Origin: Amycolatopsis azurea DSM 43854
Lineage (GTDB): Bacteria > Actinomycetota > Actinomycetes > Mycobacteriales > Pseudonocardiaceae
Assembly: GCF_001995215.1 (NCBI RefSeq)
Contig: NZ_MUXN01000038.1
Coordinates: 12,151-76,150, forward strand
Reading direction: 5' to 3'
Length of the DNA: 64,000 nt
The notes beneath the pieces are model-generated. The model was not told where the DNA came from, made no database searches, and saw only the letters and a program-made list of their open reading frames with translations. Shown piece after piece: positions 17,373 through 26,221 of the stretch. A program made the position numbers and the translations under genes. Numbering within the stretch: position 1 is the first letter of the stretch; each line of letters starts with the position of its first letter.

Positions 17373-19487
17373 GTGTCCGAACCTCGGGTCAGACGGGCCG
17401 AGATCGCCATCGAGCAAGCCCATGTGGACACGGTCTACACCCGGCTCGCCGAACTGCGAGCCCAGGCAGAGGCCATGCGTACCAAGGGCTATGAGATCGG
17501 CCATGGCGCCGGGCGGGAAGCGATCTTCGAGCAGGCGTCGATGCTGTTCGAACGGGACATGATGGTGTACCACGCCAATCAGACCCTTCAGACCCTCGAC
17601 GCGGAGTACGAGGGCCTGGTCTTCGGCAGGCTCGACCACCTCGACGAAGAGCACATCTACGTGGGCCGCCTCGGGATCCGCGACGCCGAGTTCGACAACC
17701 TCGTCACCGACTGGCGCGCGCCCGCGGCCGCGGCGTTCTACCAGGCGACGGCCGAGGAGCCGATGGACGTCGTCCGGCGCCGGGTGATCCGGTGCTCCGG
17801 GCAGAATGTGCTCGACGTCGACGACGACGTGCTGATCGCCGACGCGGTCCCGGAGACCATGCAGATCGTCGGCGAGGGCGCGCTCATGGCCGCGCTCGGG
17901 CGGTCGCGTGGCGAGAAGATGCGGGACATCGTCGCGACCATCCAGAAGGAGCAGGACGAGGTCATCCGGGCGCCGTGGCGCGGTGTCACGGAGATCACCG
18001 GCGGCCCCGGCACCGGCAAGACCGCGGTCGCGCTGCACCGCGCGGCGTACCTGCTCTACCGCCACCGCCGCCAGCTCGGCGGCGCGGGCGTGCTGGTGAT
18101 CGGCCCGTCCGGGGTGTTCACCAGCTACATCTCGCGGGTGCTGCCGTCGATGGGCGAGACGAACGTCGAACTGCGCGCGCTCGGCGAGGTCCTCGACGGC
18201 CTCGAAGCGACCCGGCAGGACGCGGCCCCGCTGGCGGCGATCAAGGGCTCGCTGCGGATGCGCAAGATCCTGCTGCGCGCGCTGCGGGACACGCCCGAGG
18301 ACGCGCCCGAGGACATGAAGATCGTCTACCGCGGCGAAGTGCTGCGGCTGAACGCGCGCGAACTCGACAAGGTGCGCCGCAAGGTCCACACCGCGGGCGG
18401 GCCGCCGAACCGGTCCCGGATCCGCGCCGCGGAACTGCTGCTCGACGCGCTCGCCGCGAAGGCCGAGCAGCACGCGAAGGACGACGGCCGTCAGATCGAC
18501 AAGGCCGAGCTGATCACCGAACTCGGCGAGCGGATCGAGTTCCACCAGTTCCTGGTCGTCTGGTGGCCGATCCTGTACCCGGCGCAGATCCTGCGGTGGC
18601 TGGGCACCGAGAAGCGGCTCGCCTCGGCGGCGAAGGGCCTGCTCAACCGCGCCGAGATCAGCATGCTGGCCGCCGACTTCGCCGACCGCTCGCGCGGCTG
18701 GACCATCGCGGACGTCGCGCTCCTCGACGAGCTGCGCGTCCTGATCGGCCCGCCGCCGAAACGGCGCAAGGGCAGGCAGAGCATCGAGGTCAACCCCGAA
18801 CGCGGCGGCGCCCCGACCCGGCCCGAGCACTACGACGAGTACTCGCACGTGGTCGTCGACGAGTCGCAGGACCTCTCGCCGATGCAGTGGCGGATGGTCG
18901 GGCGGCGCGGCAAGTACGCGAGCTGGACCGTGGTCGGCGACCCGGTGCAGAGTTCCTGGCCGGATCCGGCCGAGGCCGCGATGGCGCGGGACCAGGCCTT
19001 CGGGCTCAAGACGACGCGGCGCCGGTTCACCCTGCGCACCAACTACCGGAACTCGGCGGAGATCTTCGACCTGGCCGCGAAGGTCGTCGCCGGGCACGCC
19101 GAGGCCGACGAACTCCCGCGCGCGGTGCGGCAGACCGGCATCACGCCGGAGGTCCGGCCGGTCGAGGCCTCCGGGCTGGAAGCGGCGACGCAGGCCGCGG
19201 TGAAGGAGCTGATGGGCGTCGTCGAAGGCACCGTCGGCGTGATCACCGCCATGGACCGGGTGCCCGAGGTCGAGGGCTGGCTCGACGGGCTTTCGGACGA
19301 GCGGCTCAAGGTCGTCGGCAGCCTCGACTCCAAGGGCCTCGAGTACGACGCCGTCGTCCTGGTGGAGCCCAACGACCTCATCACGGAGTCGACCACCGGA
19401 CGACGGGTGCTGTACGTGGCGCTGACCCGCGCGACCCAGCAGCTGACCGTCCTGGCCTCCAACCCGGACTGGATCCCGGCCGCCTGA
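17373..19487 (+). CDS. helD: HelD-like RNA-polymerase-associated ATPase (UvrD-like helicase fold)
   Basis: This 704-residue protein starts with a helical, coiled-coil N-terminal arm (1-130) and then a superfamily-1 ATPase. Walker A GGPGTGKT is at 210-217. Later motifs include VVVDESQDLSPMQ, the TNYRNSAEIF region and YVALTRATQQL. This is the actinobacterial HelD/HelR arrangement. These proteins bind RNA polymerase, pry open stalled complexes and, in Streptomyces, can displace rifamycin. The GTG start at 17373 follows TAGGAG. It is divergent from rsmD. I see no clear rifamycin-associated element upstream. The gene symbol is by family resemblance. Confidence 0.88.
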   Translation: MSEPRVRRAEIAIEQAHVDTVYTRLAELRAQAEAMRTKGYEIGHGAGREAIFEQASMLFERDMMVYHANQTLQTLDAEYEGLVFGRLDHLDEEHIYVGRLGIRDAEFDNLVTDWRAPAAAAFYQATAEEPMDVVRRRVIRCSGQNVLDVDDDVLIADAVPETMQIVGEGALMAALGRSRGEKMRDIVATIQKEQDEVIRAPWRGVTEITGGPGTGKTAVALHRAAYLLYRHRRQLGGAGVLVIGPSGVFTSYISRVLPSMGETNVELRALGEVLDGLEATRQDAAPLAAIKGSLRMRKILLRALRDTPEDAPEDMKIVYRGEVLRLNARELDKVRRKVHTAGGPPNRSRIRAAELLLDALAAKAEQHAKDDGRQIDKAELITELGERIEFHQFLVVWWPILYPAQILRWLGTEKRLASAAKGLLNRAEISMLAADFADRSRGWTIADVALLDELRVLIGPPPKRRKGRQSIEVNPERGGAPTRPEHYDEYSHVVVDESQDLSPMQWRMVGRRGKYASWTVVGDPVQSSWPDPAEAAMARDQAFGLKTTRRRFTLRTNYRNSAEIFDLAAKVVAGHAEADELPRAVRQTGITPEVRPVEASGLEAATQAAVKELMGVVEGTVGVITAMDRVPEVEGWLDGLSDERLKVVGSLDSKGLEYDAVVLVEPNDLITESTTGRRVLYVALTRATQQLTVLASNPDWIPAA

Positions 19488-19494
19488 TCCCGGC

Positions 19495-19556
19495 GCGTTT
19501 CGTCCTCTGGATGCGGTAGTTGCGCACGCAAGTACCGCATCCAGAGGACGAAACGC
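19495..19556. repeat. Perfect-arm hairpin after helD
   Basis: Arms 19495-19518 and 19533-19556 (24 nt each, perfect) contain GTCCTCTGGATGCGGTA, with a 14-nt loop. It starts 8 nt after the helD stop and likely terminates it. A related but distinct element is at 48302-48354. Confidence 0.75.
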
Positions 19557-19580
19557 GTTCTGGGGCGGGGGCGAAATACG

Positions 19581-19630
19581 CTGAAGGGCTCCTTCAGGGC
19601 ACTGGTGAATGTCCTGAAGGAGCCCTTCAG
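19581..19630. repeat. Second perfect-arm hairpin after helD
   Basis: Arms CTGAAGGGCTCCTTCAGG (19581-19598) and its complement (19613-19630) flank a 14-nt loop. Each arm also contains a smaller inner palindrome. It is one of three hairpins stacked between convergent genes. Confidence 0.7.
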
Positions 19631-19693
19631 ACCCCCGGTGAGTGAACGATGTGGGGACGCATCGCACGTCCAGGGGTATTTCTAGCGCCTAAT

Positions 19694-19742
19694 CGTTGTT
19701 CGGTGTCACGGCGCTTTCACCGAACAACAACGCCGAACAACG
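19694..19742. terminator. Inverted repeat, probable terminator for the nSTAND gene
   Basis: CGTTGTTCGG (19694-19703) pairs with CCGAACAACG (19733-19742), and a competing CCGAACAAC copy lies in between, so alternative stems are possible. It lies just past the stop of the minus-strand gene that ends at 19755. Confidence 0.5.
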
Positions 19743-19754
19743 AATCGGCGGTGG

Positions 19755-22700
19755 TCACGGGCACGGAGGCCGGTAATCGAGCCCCGGCAGGCGTTGTTCC
19801 CACTCCGCCGCCGTGATCCGCGGGGACACGGTCGCGCAGACCCGCTCGGCGGCGCGTTCGGCGCTCGTCTCCCACAGACGCACGCTTCCGTCCGCGACGG
19901 AGGCCGCGAGCGTGTGCCCGTCGGGGGCGAACGCCACCGCGTTCACCCTGTCGACATCCTCGGCGAGACTCGCCGACTCGCGGACCGTCCCGGGATCGGA
20001 GACATCCCATAGTCGCACGGTCCGGTCGTAGCTGCCGGTCGCGAAGGTCTTCCCGTCACCGCTGAACGCCACCGAGATGACGATGTCGGTGTGTCCGGTG
20101 ACCAACGCGGACTCCCGCGGGGCCGCCGGATCCGACACGTCCCAGAGCCGCGCGGTGCGGTCGGCGCCGCCGGTGGCGGCGAGCTTGCCGTCCGGGCTGA
20201 AGGCCACGGAGAACACGGTGTCGGTGTGCCCCTTCAGCACCGAAAGCTGCTTCGGCGCCTTCACCATGGAGACGTCCCACAGTCGCGCGGTGTGGTCCCA
20301 GCCCCCGGTCAGCAGAGTGCGGCCGTCCGGGCCGAACGCGATCGAATGGACGTCGTCCTCGTGCCCGGTCAGGGTCGCGAGTTCGACGGGTTTCCGCGGG
20401 TCCGCCACGTCCCAGAGCCGCACCGTGTGAGCGGTGCCCGCGGTCGCGAGAGTCCGGCCGTCCGGGCTGAACGCGACCGCGTCGATGTCCTCCGGAGGTC
20501 TGTCGAAGACGCCGAGGTCGACCGGCTTCCGCGGATCGGTGACGTCGATCAGCCGCATCGTGTGGTCCCAGGAGCCGGCGGCGAGCGTCCGGCCGTCCGG
20601 GCTGAACGCGAGACCGCAGACACCGTTGCCGAAGCCCGGGATCCTGCCCAGCTCACGCGGGCTCCGCGGATCGGCGACGTCGTTCAGGCGGACCACGCCG
20701 TCCTGGCTCCCGGTGGCCATCAGCTTCCCGTCGGCGCTGAACACCGCCCGGCAGGCCGACTTCGCCGCACCGCTGATCGCGGGCCCCGGCAGCTCCCACA
20801 GCCGCACCGTCTGGTCGTCGCTCGCGGTCACCAGCGTGCGGCCGTCGCGGGAGAACACCGCCCAGACCACCGCCGCGGTGTGCCCCGTGAGCGGCGGTTT
20901 CTCTCGCGGCTTCCGCGGATCGGTGACGTCCCACAGCCGCGCGTTGCGGTCGAAACCGGTCGTGGCCAGCGTCGTCCCGTCGGGGCTGAACGCCACGGAC
21001 CGCACGATGGTCTTGTGCGCGGTCATCGTCGCCAGCGGCGCGGGCGCCATCGGGTCGGCGAGGTCCCACAGCCGCGCGCTCTGGTCGATGCTCGCGGTGG
21101 CGAGCGTCCGGCCGTCCGGGCTGAACGCGGCGGCGTGGACGCCTGCGGTGTGCCCGTTCGCCACGCCGAGCGGCCTGGCCTTGGGCGGCTCGGCGACGTC
21201 CCAAAGCCGTACGGTCTTGTCCGCGCCCGCCGAGGCGAGCGACCGGCCGTCGGGGGCGTAGGCGAGACCGTTGACGTTGCCGGTGTGCCCGGTCAGGGTG
21301 GCCACGAGCACCGGCTTCGCGAGATCGCGGACGTCGAACAGGCGGATCGTGCCGTCGCCGTCCGAGGTGGCGAGCACCGGCGCCTTCGGGCTGAACGCGA
21401 CCGCGTTGACCCGGCTCGGATGCTCCCCGACCACCACGCCCGGCCCGGGTTTCGCGGGATCGGCGACGTTCCACAGCCGCGCGGTCTTGTCCCAGCCCGC
21501 CGTCGCGACCGCGCCGCCGTCGGCGCTGAACGCCACCGAGTTGACGTTGCCGGTGTGCCCGGACAGCGTGGCCAGCTCGCTCGGGCGATAGGGATCCTTG
21601 ACGTCCCACAGCTTCGCCGTCTGGTCCCAGCTGCCGGTCACCAGCACCTGGCCGTCGCCGCGCAGGGCGGCCGAGTTGACCCGGTTGGCGTGCCCGGGAA
21701 CCCGGGTCGAATACGGCGAGGCGACCATCCCGAGCACGCTGCCGCGGGTTTCCACCCCCGGGTCGACGCGGTACGCCGCCAGCGCGAGCTGCGCGGCCAG
21801 CGCCGGGTTCGTCGATCGCATCTCGAGGGCCTGCCCGGCGACCTTCTGCGCGAGCGCGTTGTTGCGCTGGCTGGTCGCCGTGTGCTCGGCGCGGACGGCG
21901 TACACCATCGCGGCCGTCGCCAGCACCAGCAGCACGGCCAGGAGCGCGACCAGCTGGCGCAACCGCCGGGTGCGGCGGCGCGCGACGGCCTGTTCGTGGT
22001 TCTCGATGGCCACGCTGGCGTCGAGGAAGCGGCGTTCGCGCTGGGAGAGCGCGCTGTCGTGCTCGCCTGCCCACTCCATGGCGATGGACAGCCGGGCGCC
22101 GCGGTAGAGCCAGCCGTCGTCGCAGCCGACCGACTCCCACGCGTCGGTCGCCTCGGTGAGCTGCCGGTGCACGCGCAGGCCCTCGCGGTCCTCGGCGAGC
22201 CACTCGCGCAGGCGTGGCCAGCCGCGGATCAGCGCCTCGTGCGCGATCTCGATGCCGTTGTCGTCGAGGGTGACCAGCCGCGAGGAGGCCAGCCTGTCCA
22301 GCACGACGGCGACGTCCGGGTCGTCGGCGTCCACCTCGTCGCGGGTGATGCGGCGTTTGGTGTCCTCGGTGCCCTCGCCGAGCGCGGTCATCCGCAGGAA
22401 GATCTGGTTCGCCAGCCGCTGCTGGTGTTCGCTCAGCGCGGTGAAGGTGTGCTCGGAGGTCTGCGCGACCGACCGTTCGATCCCGCCGGTGGACTCGTAG
22501 CCGGTGAGGGTGAGGGTGTTGCCGTGGCGGCGGCGCCAGGTCTCCAGCAGCGCGTGCGAGAGCAGCGGCAGCACGCCGGGCTGCCCGGTCGCGTCGGCGA
22601 CCAGCCGCGAGACCAGCGCGTTCTCGACGCGGTACCCGGCGTCGATCGCCGGCCGCGAGATGGCCTGCCGCAGCTCCTCGGTGCTCATCGGGCCGACGAG

Positions 22701-23576
22701 GATCTGCGCGTCCTGCATGGCCTCGACCAGCTCGGGGTGCCGCGCGCAGTGCGTGTAGAAGTCGGTGCGGATGCCGAGGACGACCCTGGTCCGGCTCTCC
22801 GGCTCGGTGGTCGCGGTGACCAGCGCGGACAGAAAGGCCGCTCGCTCGTCGGCGTCCTGGCAGAGCGTGAAGACCTCTTCGAACTGGTCGACGACCAGCA
22901 CGACGTCGCCCTCACGGTCGGTGACCAGTTGGCGGGCGGCGAGACCGAGGTTGCGCGGATGCTCGGCGAACTCGGCGAGCAGGCCACCGGGAGCGAGGCC
23001 GAGCGCGGCGCCGAACTGGACGGCGCACTCCTGCAGCGGCCGCGAGCCGGGGGTCATCAGCACCGTGACGGAGTTCTCTTCGACGACGGGCAGCAGACCC
23101 GCCCGCAGCAACGACGACTTACCGGAACCGGAAGCTCCCAGAACCGCCAGAAATCTTTGCCCCGAAAGCCGGGTAACCAGTTTCTCGACAAGTCGTTCGC
23201 GACCGAAGAATCGCCCCGCGTCACCCGGCCCGAATGCGGTCAAGCCGATATAAGGGGCAGATTCCCCATTCGGTGGGGCAACCGGTGAATCGCTGACTCC
23301 CGAGCGCGTTCGCTCGGTCACGTCGTGCCATCGAGCCTCCCACTCCGCCTCGGGCCCGTCACACGCCCGGACATAGGCCAACGTGACCGCCAAGCTGGGC
23401 ATCTTCTTTCCGCCGGCGGCTTCGGAGAGGGTGCCGGCCGAGTAGTGGGCGCGCCTGCCCAGCTCGCGGTACGTCGGGTTTCCGGCTTTCTCCCGCAATC
23501 GCCGGAGATCGGCGGCGAACTCGAGCAACGGATCGTCACCGGGGCCCAAAGGTCTCTCCGGACGCGGCACTCTCAA
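19755..23576 (-). CDS. HTH-nSTAND1-transmembrane-WD40 protein
   Basis: The 1273-residue protein has four modules. An XRE-like helix-turn-helix (about 18-75) is followed by a STAND NTPase with Walker A GASGSGKSS (147-155), Walker B VVLVVDQFEEVF (225-236) and the nSTAND1 opening YIGLTAFGPGDAGRFFGRE. A single transmembrane helix lies at about 541-561. The last 640 residues contain 14 WD40 repeats, enough for two seven-bladed propellers. STAND proteins oligomerise on ligand binding and act in signalling, immunity or cell death. Combination with an HTH domain is known in actinomycetes but the function is not established. The ATG start is followed directly by the HTH. No effector domain is visible. 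Confidence 0.9.
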   Translation of the reverse strand: MRVPRPERPLGPGDDPLLEFAADLRRLREKAGNPTYRELGRRAHYSAGTLSEAAGGKKMPSLAVTLAYVRACDGPEAEWEARWHDVTERTRSGVSDSPVAPPNGESAPYIGLTAFGPGDAGRFFGRERLVEKLVTRLSGQRFLAVLGASGSGKSSLLRAGLLPVVEENSVTVLMTPGSRPLQECAVQFGAALGLAPGGLLAEFAEHPRNLGLAARQLVTDREGDVVLVVDQFEEVFTLCQDADERAAFLSALVTATTEPESRTRVVLGIRTDFYTHCARHPELVEAMQDAQILVGPMSTEELRQAISRPAIDAGYRVENALVSRLVADATGQPGVLPLLSHALLETWRRRHGNTLTLTGYESTGGIERSVAQTSEHTFTALSEHQQRLANQIFLRMTALGEGTEDTKRRITRDEVDADDPDVAVVLDRLASSRLVTLDDNGIEIAHEALIRGWPRLREWLAEDREGLRVHRQLTEATDAWESVGCDDGWLYRGARLSIAMEWAGEHDSALSQRERRFLDASVAIENHEQAVARRRTRRLRQLVALLAVLLVLATAAMVYAVRAEHTATSQRNNALAQKVAGQALEMRSTNPALAAQLALAAYRVDPGVETRGSVLGMVASPYSTRVPGHANRVNSAALRGDGQVLVTGSWDQTAKLWDVKDPYRPSELATLSGHTGNVNSVAFSADGGAVATAGWDKTARLWNVADPAKPGPGVVVGEHPSRVNAVAFSPKAPVLATSDGDGTIRLFDVRDLAKPVLVATLTGHTGNVNGLAYAPDGRSLASAGADKTVRLWDVAEPPKARPLGVANGHTAGVHAAAFSPDGRTLATASIDQSARLWDLADPMAPAPLATMTAHKTIVRSVAFSPDGTTLATTGFDRNARLWDVTDPRKPREKPPLTGHTAAVVWAVFSRDGRTLVTASDDQTVRLWELPGPAISGAAKSACRAVFSADGKLMATGSQDGVVRLNDVADPRSPRELGRIPGFGNGVCGLAFSPDGRTLAAGSWDHTMRLIDVTDPRKPVDLGVFDRPPEDIDAVAFSPDGRTLATAGTAHTVRLWDVADPRKPVELATLTGHEDDVHSIAFGPDGRTLLTGGWDHTARLWDVSMVKAPKQLSVLKGHTDTVFSVAFSPDGKLAATGGADRTARLWDVSDPAAPRESALVTGHTDIVISVAFSGDGKTFATGSYDRTVRLWDVSDPGTVRESASLAEDVDRVNAVAFAPDGHTLAASVADGSVRLWETSAERAAERVCATVSPRITAAEWEQRLPGLDYRPPCP

Positions 23577-23744
23577 TCCTTTCTTTTCAGTGGTTTTCCC
23601 ACGGTCGCATTCGGGGGCAACCGTACCGTGAAAACGGCGGAAGTCCGACGAGCACCGAGTACATCGGGTCGGTTAATTTCGATCGATTGACAGGTGCCCG
23701 ATGTCACGGGAAGGGATCGGGGGCCGGGCGCGTTGTACCGAGGC

Positions 23745-24740
23745 GTGACCTCCTTGCCTGACATCCCGCTGTCCGTGCTCGACCTCTCGCCCGTCGTGGC
23801 CGGGGGCGGTGTGGGCGATTCGCTGCGCAACACCCTCGATCTCGCCCGCCGGACCGAAGCGCTCGGCTACCACCGGTACTGGCTCGCCGAGCACCACAAC
23901 ATGCCCGGGATCGCGAGCTCCGCGACCGCCGTGATGATCGGCCAGGTCGCCGCCGCCACCGAACGCATCCGGGTCGGCTCCGGCGGGGTCATGCTGCCGA
24001 ACCACGCGCCGCTGGTGGTCGCCGAACAGTTCGGCACCCTGGAGGCGTTCCACCCCGGCCGGATCGACCTCGGCATCGGCCGCGCCCCGGGTACCGACCA
24101 GCGGACCGCGCTCGCGCTGCGCGGCCCCGGCGGGCTGACCGCGGAGAACTTCCCGCAGCAGTTCGCGGAACTGCTCGCCTACTTCGAGCACTCCGACCAG
24201 CGCGCGGTCAACGCCGTGACCGCCGAGGGCAACAAGCCGCCGGTGTGGCTGCTCGGGTCGAGCGGCTTCAGCGCGCGGATGGCGGGCGAACTGGGCCTGC
24301 CGTTCTCCTTCGCGCACCACTTCAGCGCCGAGAACACGCTTCCCGCCGTGGCGCTCTACCGCGACTCGTTCAAGCCGTCGGACGTCCTCGACGAGCCGTA
24401 CGTGATGCTCGGCGTCTCCGTGGTGGCCGCCGAGACCGACGAGCGGGCCCAGTACCTCGCCGCGCCCAGCGGCTTGACGTTCCTCAGCCTGCGCAAGGGC
24501 CGCCCCATCCCGCTGCCGACGCCGGAAGAGGCCGCGGCGTACCCGTACACCGACATCGAGCGCGTGTTCATCGAGGACCGGGCTTCGAGCAGCGTCATCG
24601 GTTCGCCCGAGACGGTCCACAAGGGACTCGAGACGCTGCTGGCCGACACGGGCGCGAACGAGCTGATGATCACGACCATGGTGCACGACCAGGCGGACCG
24701 GGTCCGCTCCTATGAACTGGTGTCCGAACTGGCGCGCTGA
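23745..24740 (+). CDS. LLM-class flavin-dependent oxidoreductase
   Basis: This 331-residue protein is a bacterial-luciferase-like monooxygenase of the single-subunit type (IPLSVLDLSPVVAGG, YWLAEHHNMPGIASSA, RIRVGSGGVMLPNHAPL, IDLGIGRAPGTDQRTALAL). It uses FMNH2 or F420H2; the YbdF/MsnO8-like opening is common in actinomycetes. The substrate is unknown. The GTG at 23745 is chosen as the first start giving the family N-terminus, and a TTG at 23754 is possible. It stands alone, divergent from the nSTAND gene, with a hairpin after the stop. Confidence 0.88.
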   Translation: MTSLPDIPLSVLDLSPVVAGGGVGDSLRNTLDLARRTEALGYHRYWLAEHHNMPGIASSATAVMIGQVAAATERIRVGSGGVMLPNHAPLVVAEQFGTLEAFHPGRIDLGIGRAPGTDQRTALALRGPGGLTAENFPQQFAELLAYFEHSDQRAVNAVTAEGNKPPVWLLGSSGFSARMAGELGLPFSFAHHFSAENTLPAVALYRDSFKPSDVLDEPYVMLGVSVVAAETDERAQYLAAPSGLTFLSLRKGRPIPLPTPEEAAAYPYTDIERVFIEDRASSSVIGSPETVHKGLETLLADTGANELMITTMVHDQADRVRSYELVSELAR

Positions 24741-24764
24741 CCTGGCTCGGCTCCGCTCACCTGA

Positions 24765-24821
24765 AGTACATGAAGGCCCCCTTCCTTGCACTAGGCGCAA
24801 GGAAGGGGGCCTTCATGTACT
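24765..24821. repeat. Perfect-arm hairpin, AGTACATGAAGG type
   Basis: Two 25-nt arms (24765-24789, 24797-24821) are perfectly complementary with a 7-nt loop. It starts 24 nt after the oxidoreductase stop and is a likely terminator. The closest relative is at 56372-56428. Confidence 0.8.
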
Positions 24822-24911
24822 GGGCAAGGTGTGAAGGTCGAGTTTCCTCGGCTGAGCTGAGGGAAGGAGGCCTTCACGGAATCGGCCTGCGACCGACCAA
24901 TCGGGCGCTTT

Positions 24912-25042
24912 CGTGTGATTGCGTGGACGACACGTGTGATCAGATGGACGACACGCGCGCGGCCGGGGTCCTCCCGCGAGTCGTCCGTCCAGTCACGTGT
25001 GTCGTCCGTCTGATCACGTGTGTCGTCCACGCGATCACGCGA
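24912..25042. repeat. Large hairpin built from 21-nt units (copy 1)
   Basis: The left arm holds two 21-nt units (24912-24932, 24933-24953), each ending GGACGACA and spaced exactly 21 nt. The right arm carries complementary units with TGTCGTCC and TGATCAC. The loop is about 24 nt. Pairing is imperfect but long. The same architecture, with three units per arm, is at 56070-56218. Confidence 0.8.
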
Positions 25043-25203
25043 ACCCGCTCGGCTGTAGATACCTGAGGTACGAGAAGGCGCCGCCACTCGAGGACTGATC
25101 GAGACTCCAAGCGGGTGACCGTCCCGCCTCTCACCCACCCCGAAGCACGGAACGGCCCACCGCGCCGGAGATCACGAAAGAACGGACAAGATCCACGTCC
25201 GCC

Positions 25204-25222
25204 TTTGTCACGAAGGGACAAG
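25204..25222. promoter_or_regulatory. Inverted repeat TTTGTC-N7-GACAAG upstream of mce
   Basis: TTTGTC (25204-25209) and GACAAG (25217-25222) face each other across 7 nt, about 205 nt upstream of the first mce gene. The same arms and spacing occur at 36461-36479, and with N8 spacing upstream of the pucR-like gene at 40812-40829. It is a candidate shared operator. Confidence 0.5.
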
Positions 25223-25426
25223 AATTCACCGGTTACCAGGACGTGACGTCTTGATCGGACCGAAGTTCTTGTCACCAAGCAGGCGCGTCATTAGCGTACC
25301 GACCAGTAGCAAACAGCACGGTAACACCCCGTTGATCCTATTCAACGATTCCGCTCCGCCATTCGGAGCAAAGGAATTGCGCAACCTGGGGTGTATTCGC
25401 CGTGCCCGGAAAACTGGAGGGTCGGC

Positions 25427-26221
25427 GTGGGCGTCCGGACTGGCGCACCCTCATTCCCCGGCGCGGGTGCGCTCCGGGAGACGGGCAGGCTGTACTCGCT
25501 CGGCCTCGACGTCGTCCGCCTGACCTTCCGGCGGCCGTTCCAGGCCCGTGAGCTGATCCAGCAGTTCTGGTTCATCGCGAGTGTGTCGATCCTGCCGACG
25601 GCGCTGGTCGCGATCCCGTTCGGCGCGGTGATCGCGCTGCACATCGGTTCGCTGACCGCGCAGATCGGCGCGCAGTCCTTCACCGGCGCGGCCAGTGTGC
25701 TGGCGATCATCCAGCAGGCGAGCCCGATCGTGACGGCGCTGCTGATCGCGGGCGCCGGCGGTTCGGCGATGTGCGCGGACCTCGGGTCCCGCACGATCCG
25801 CGAGGAGATCGACGCGATGGAGGTGCTCGGGGTCTCCCCGATCCAGCGCCTGATCGTGCCGCGCGTGCTCGCCGCGATGGGCGTCGCCGCATTCCTGAAC
25901 GGAATGGTCAGCGTGGTCGGCGTCCTCGGCGGCTATTTCTTCAACGTCATCATGCAGAACGGGACACCGGGTGCCTATCTGGCCAGTTTCTCCGCGCTCG
26001 CGCAGCTGCCGGACCTCTGGATCAGCGAGATCAAAGCGGTCATCTTCGGTTTCGTCGCGGCGATCGTCGCCTCTTATCGCGGGCTCAATCCGAAAGGCGG
26101 CCCGAAAGGCGTCGGTGACGCGGTGAACCAATCCGTGGTGATCACGTTCCTGCTCCTGTTCCTGTTGAACCTCGTGCTGACGACGCTTTACCTCCAGCTC
26201 GTCCCGGCGAAGGGCAGCTGA
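25427..26221 (+). CDS. yrbEA: YrbE/MlaE-family permease (mce operon, subunit A)
   Basis: This 264-residue integral membrane permease belongs to the MlaE family, with about five helices and the conserved run TIREEIDAMEVLGVSPIQRLIVPR. With YrbEB it forms the transmembrane channel of an Mce importer, which moves lipids or sterols from the envelope inward. The GTG at 25427 follows GGAGGG (25416-25421); an upstream ATG at 25391 lacks a site. It is the first gene of a ten-gene operon with 1- or 4-nt overlaps. The ATPase (MceG/Mkl) is not encoded here, as is usual. Confidence 0.95.
   Translation: MGVRTGAPSFPGAGALRETGRLYSLGLDVVRLTFRRPFQARELIQQFWFIASVSILPTALVAIPFGAVIALHIGSLTAQIGAQSFTGAASVLAIIQQASPIVTALLIAGAGGSAMCADLGSRTIREEIDAMEVLGVSPIQRLIVPRVLAAMGVAAFLNGMVSVVGVLGGYFFNVIMQNGTPGAYLASFSALAQLPDLWISEIKAVIFGFVAAIVASYRGLNPKGGPKGVGDAVNQSVVITFLLLFLLNLVLTTLYLQLVPAKGS

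Larger units (their letters stand above)
24741..25426. other. Gene-free stretch with hairpins and the mce promoter region
   Basis: No convincing gene is present in these 686 nt. From left to right it holds a perfect-arm hairpin (24765-24821), a hairpin that has lost its left arm (about 24842-24881), a hairpin of 21-nt units (24912-25042), and about 380 nt of lower-GC sequence ahead of the mce operon. That last part contains an inverted repeat at 25204-25222 and a further TTGTCAC at 25269-25275. Confidence 0.8.

Noticed and set aside
17265..19667. 800-codon minus-strand reading frame opposite helD
   Set aside because: It is a shadow of the helD gene: Arg/Asp/Val/His-rich translation with no domain, and it crosses the helD promoter.
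20000..21700. Regular repeats every 120-135 nt, considered as a CRISPR or tandem-repeat array
   Set aside because: They are the WD40 repeats of a coding gene and vary in sequence; there are no spacers.
20091..23288. 1065-codon plus-strand reading frame opposite the nSTAND gene
   Set aside because: It is a complementary-strand artefact of the WD40 repeats in high-GC DNA, with a repeated low-complexity translation and no ribosome-binding site.
24905..25045. Small coding gene with Arg/Asp/Thr repeats (from the 21-nt units)
   Set aside because: The unit length is a multiple of three, so open frames appear by chance on both strands; the paired-arm structure explains the sequence better.
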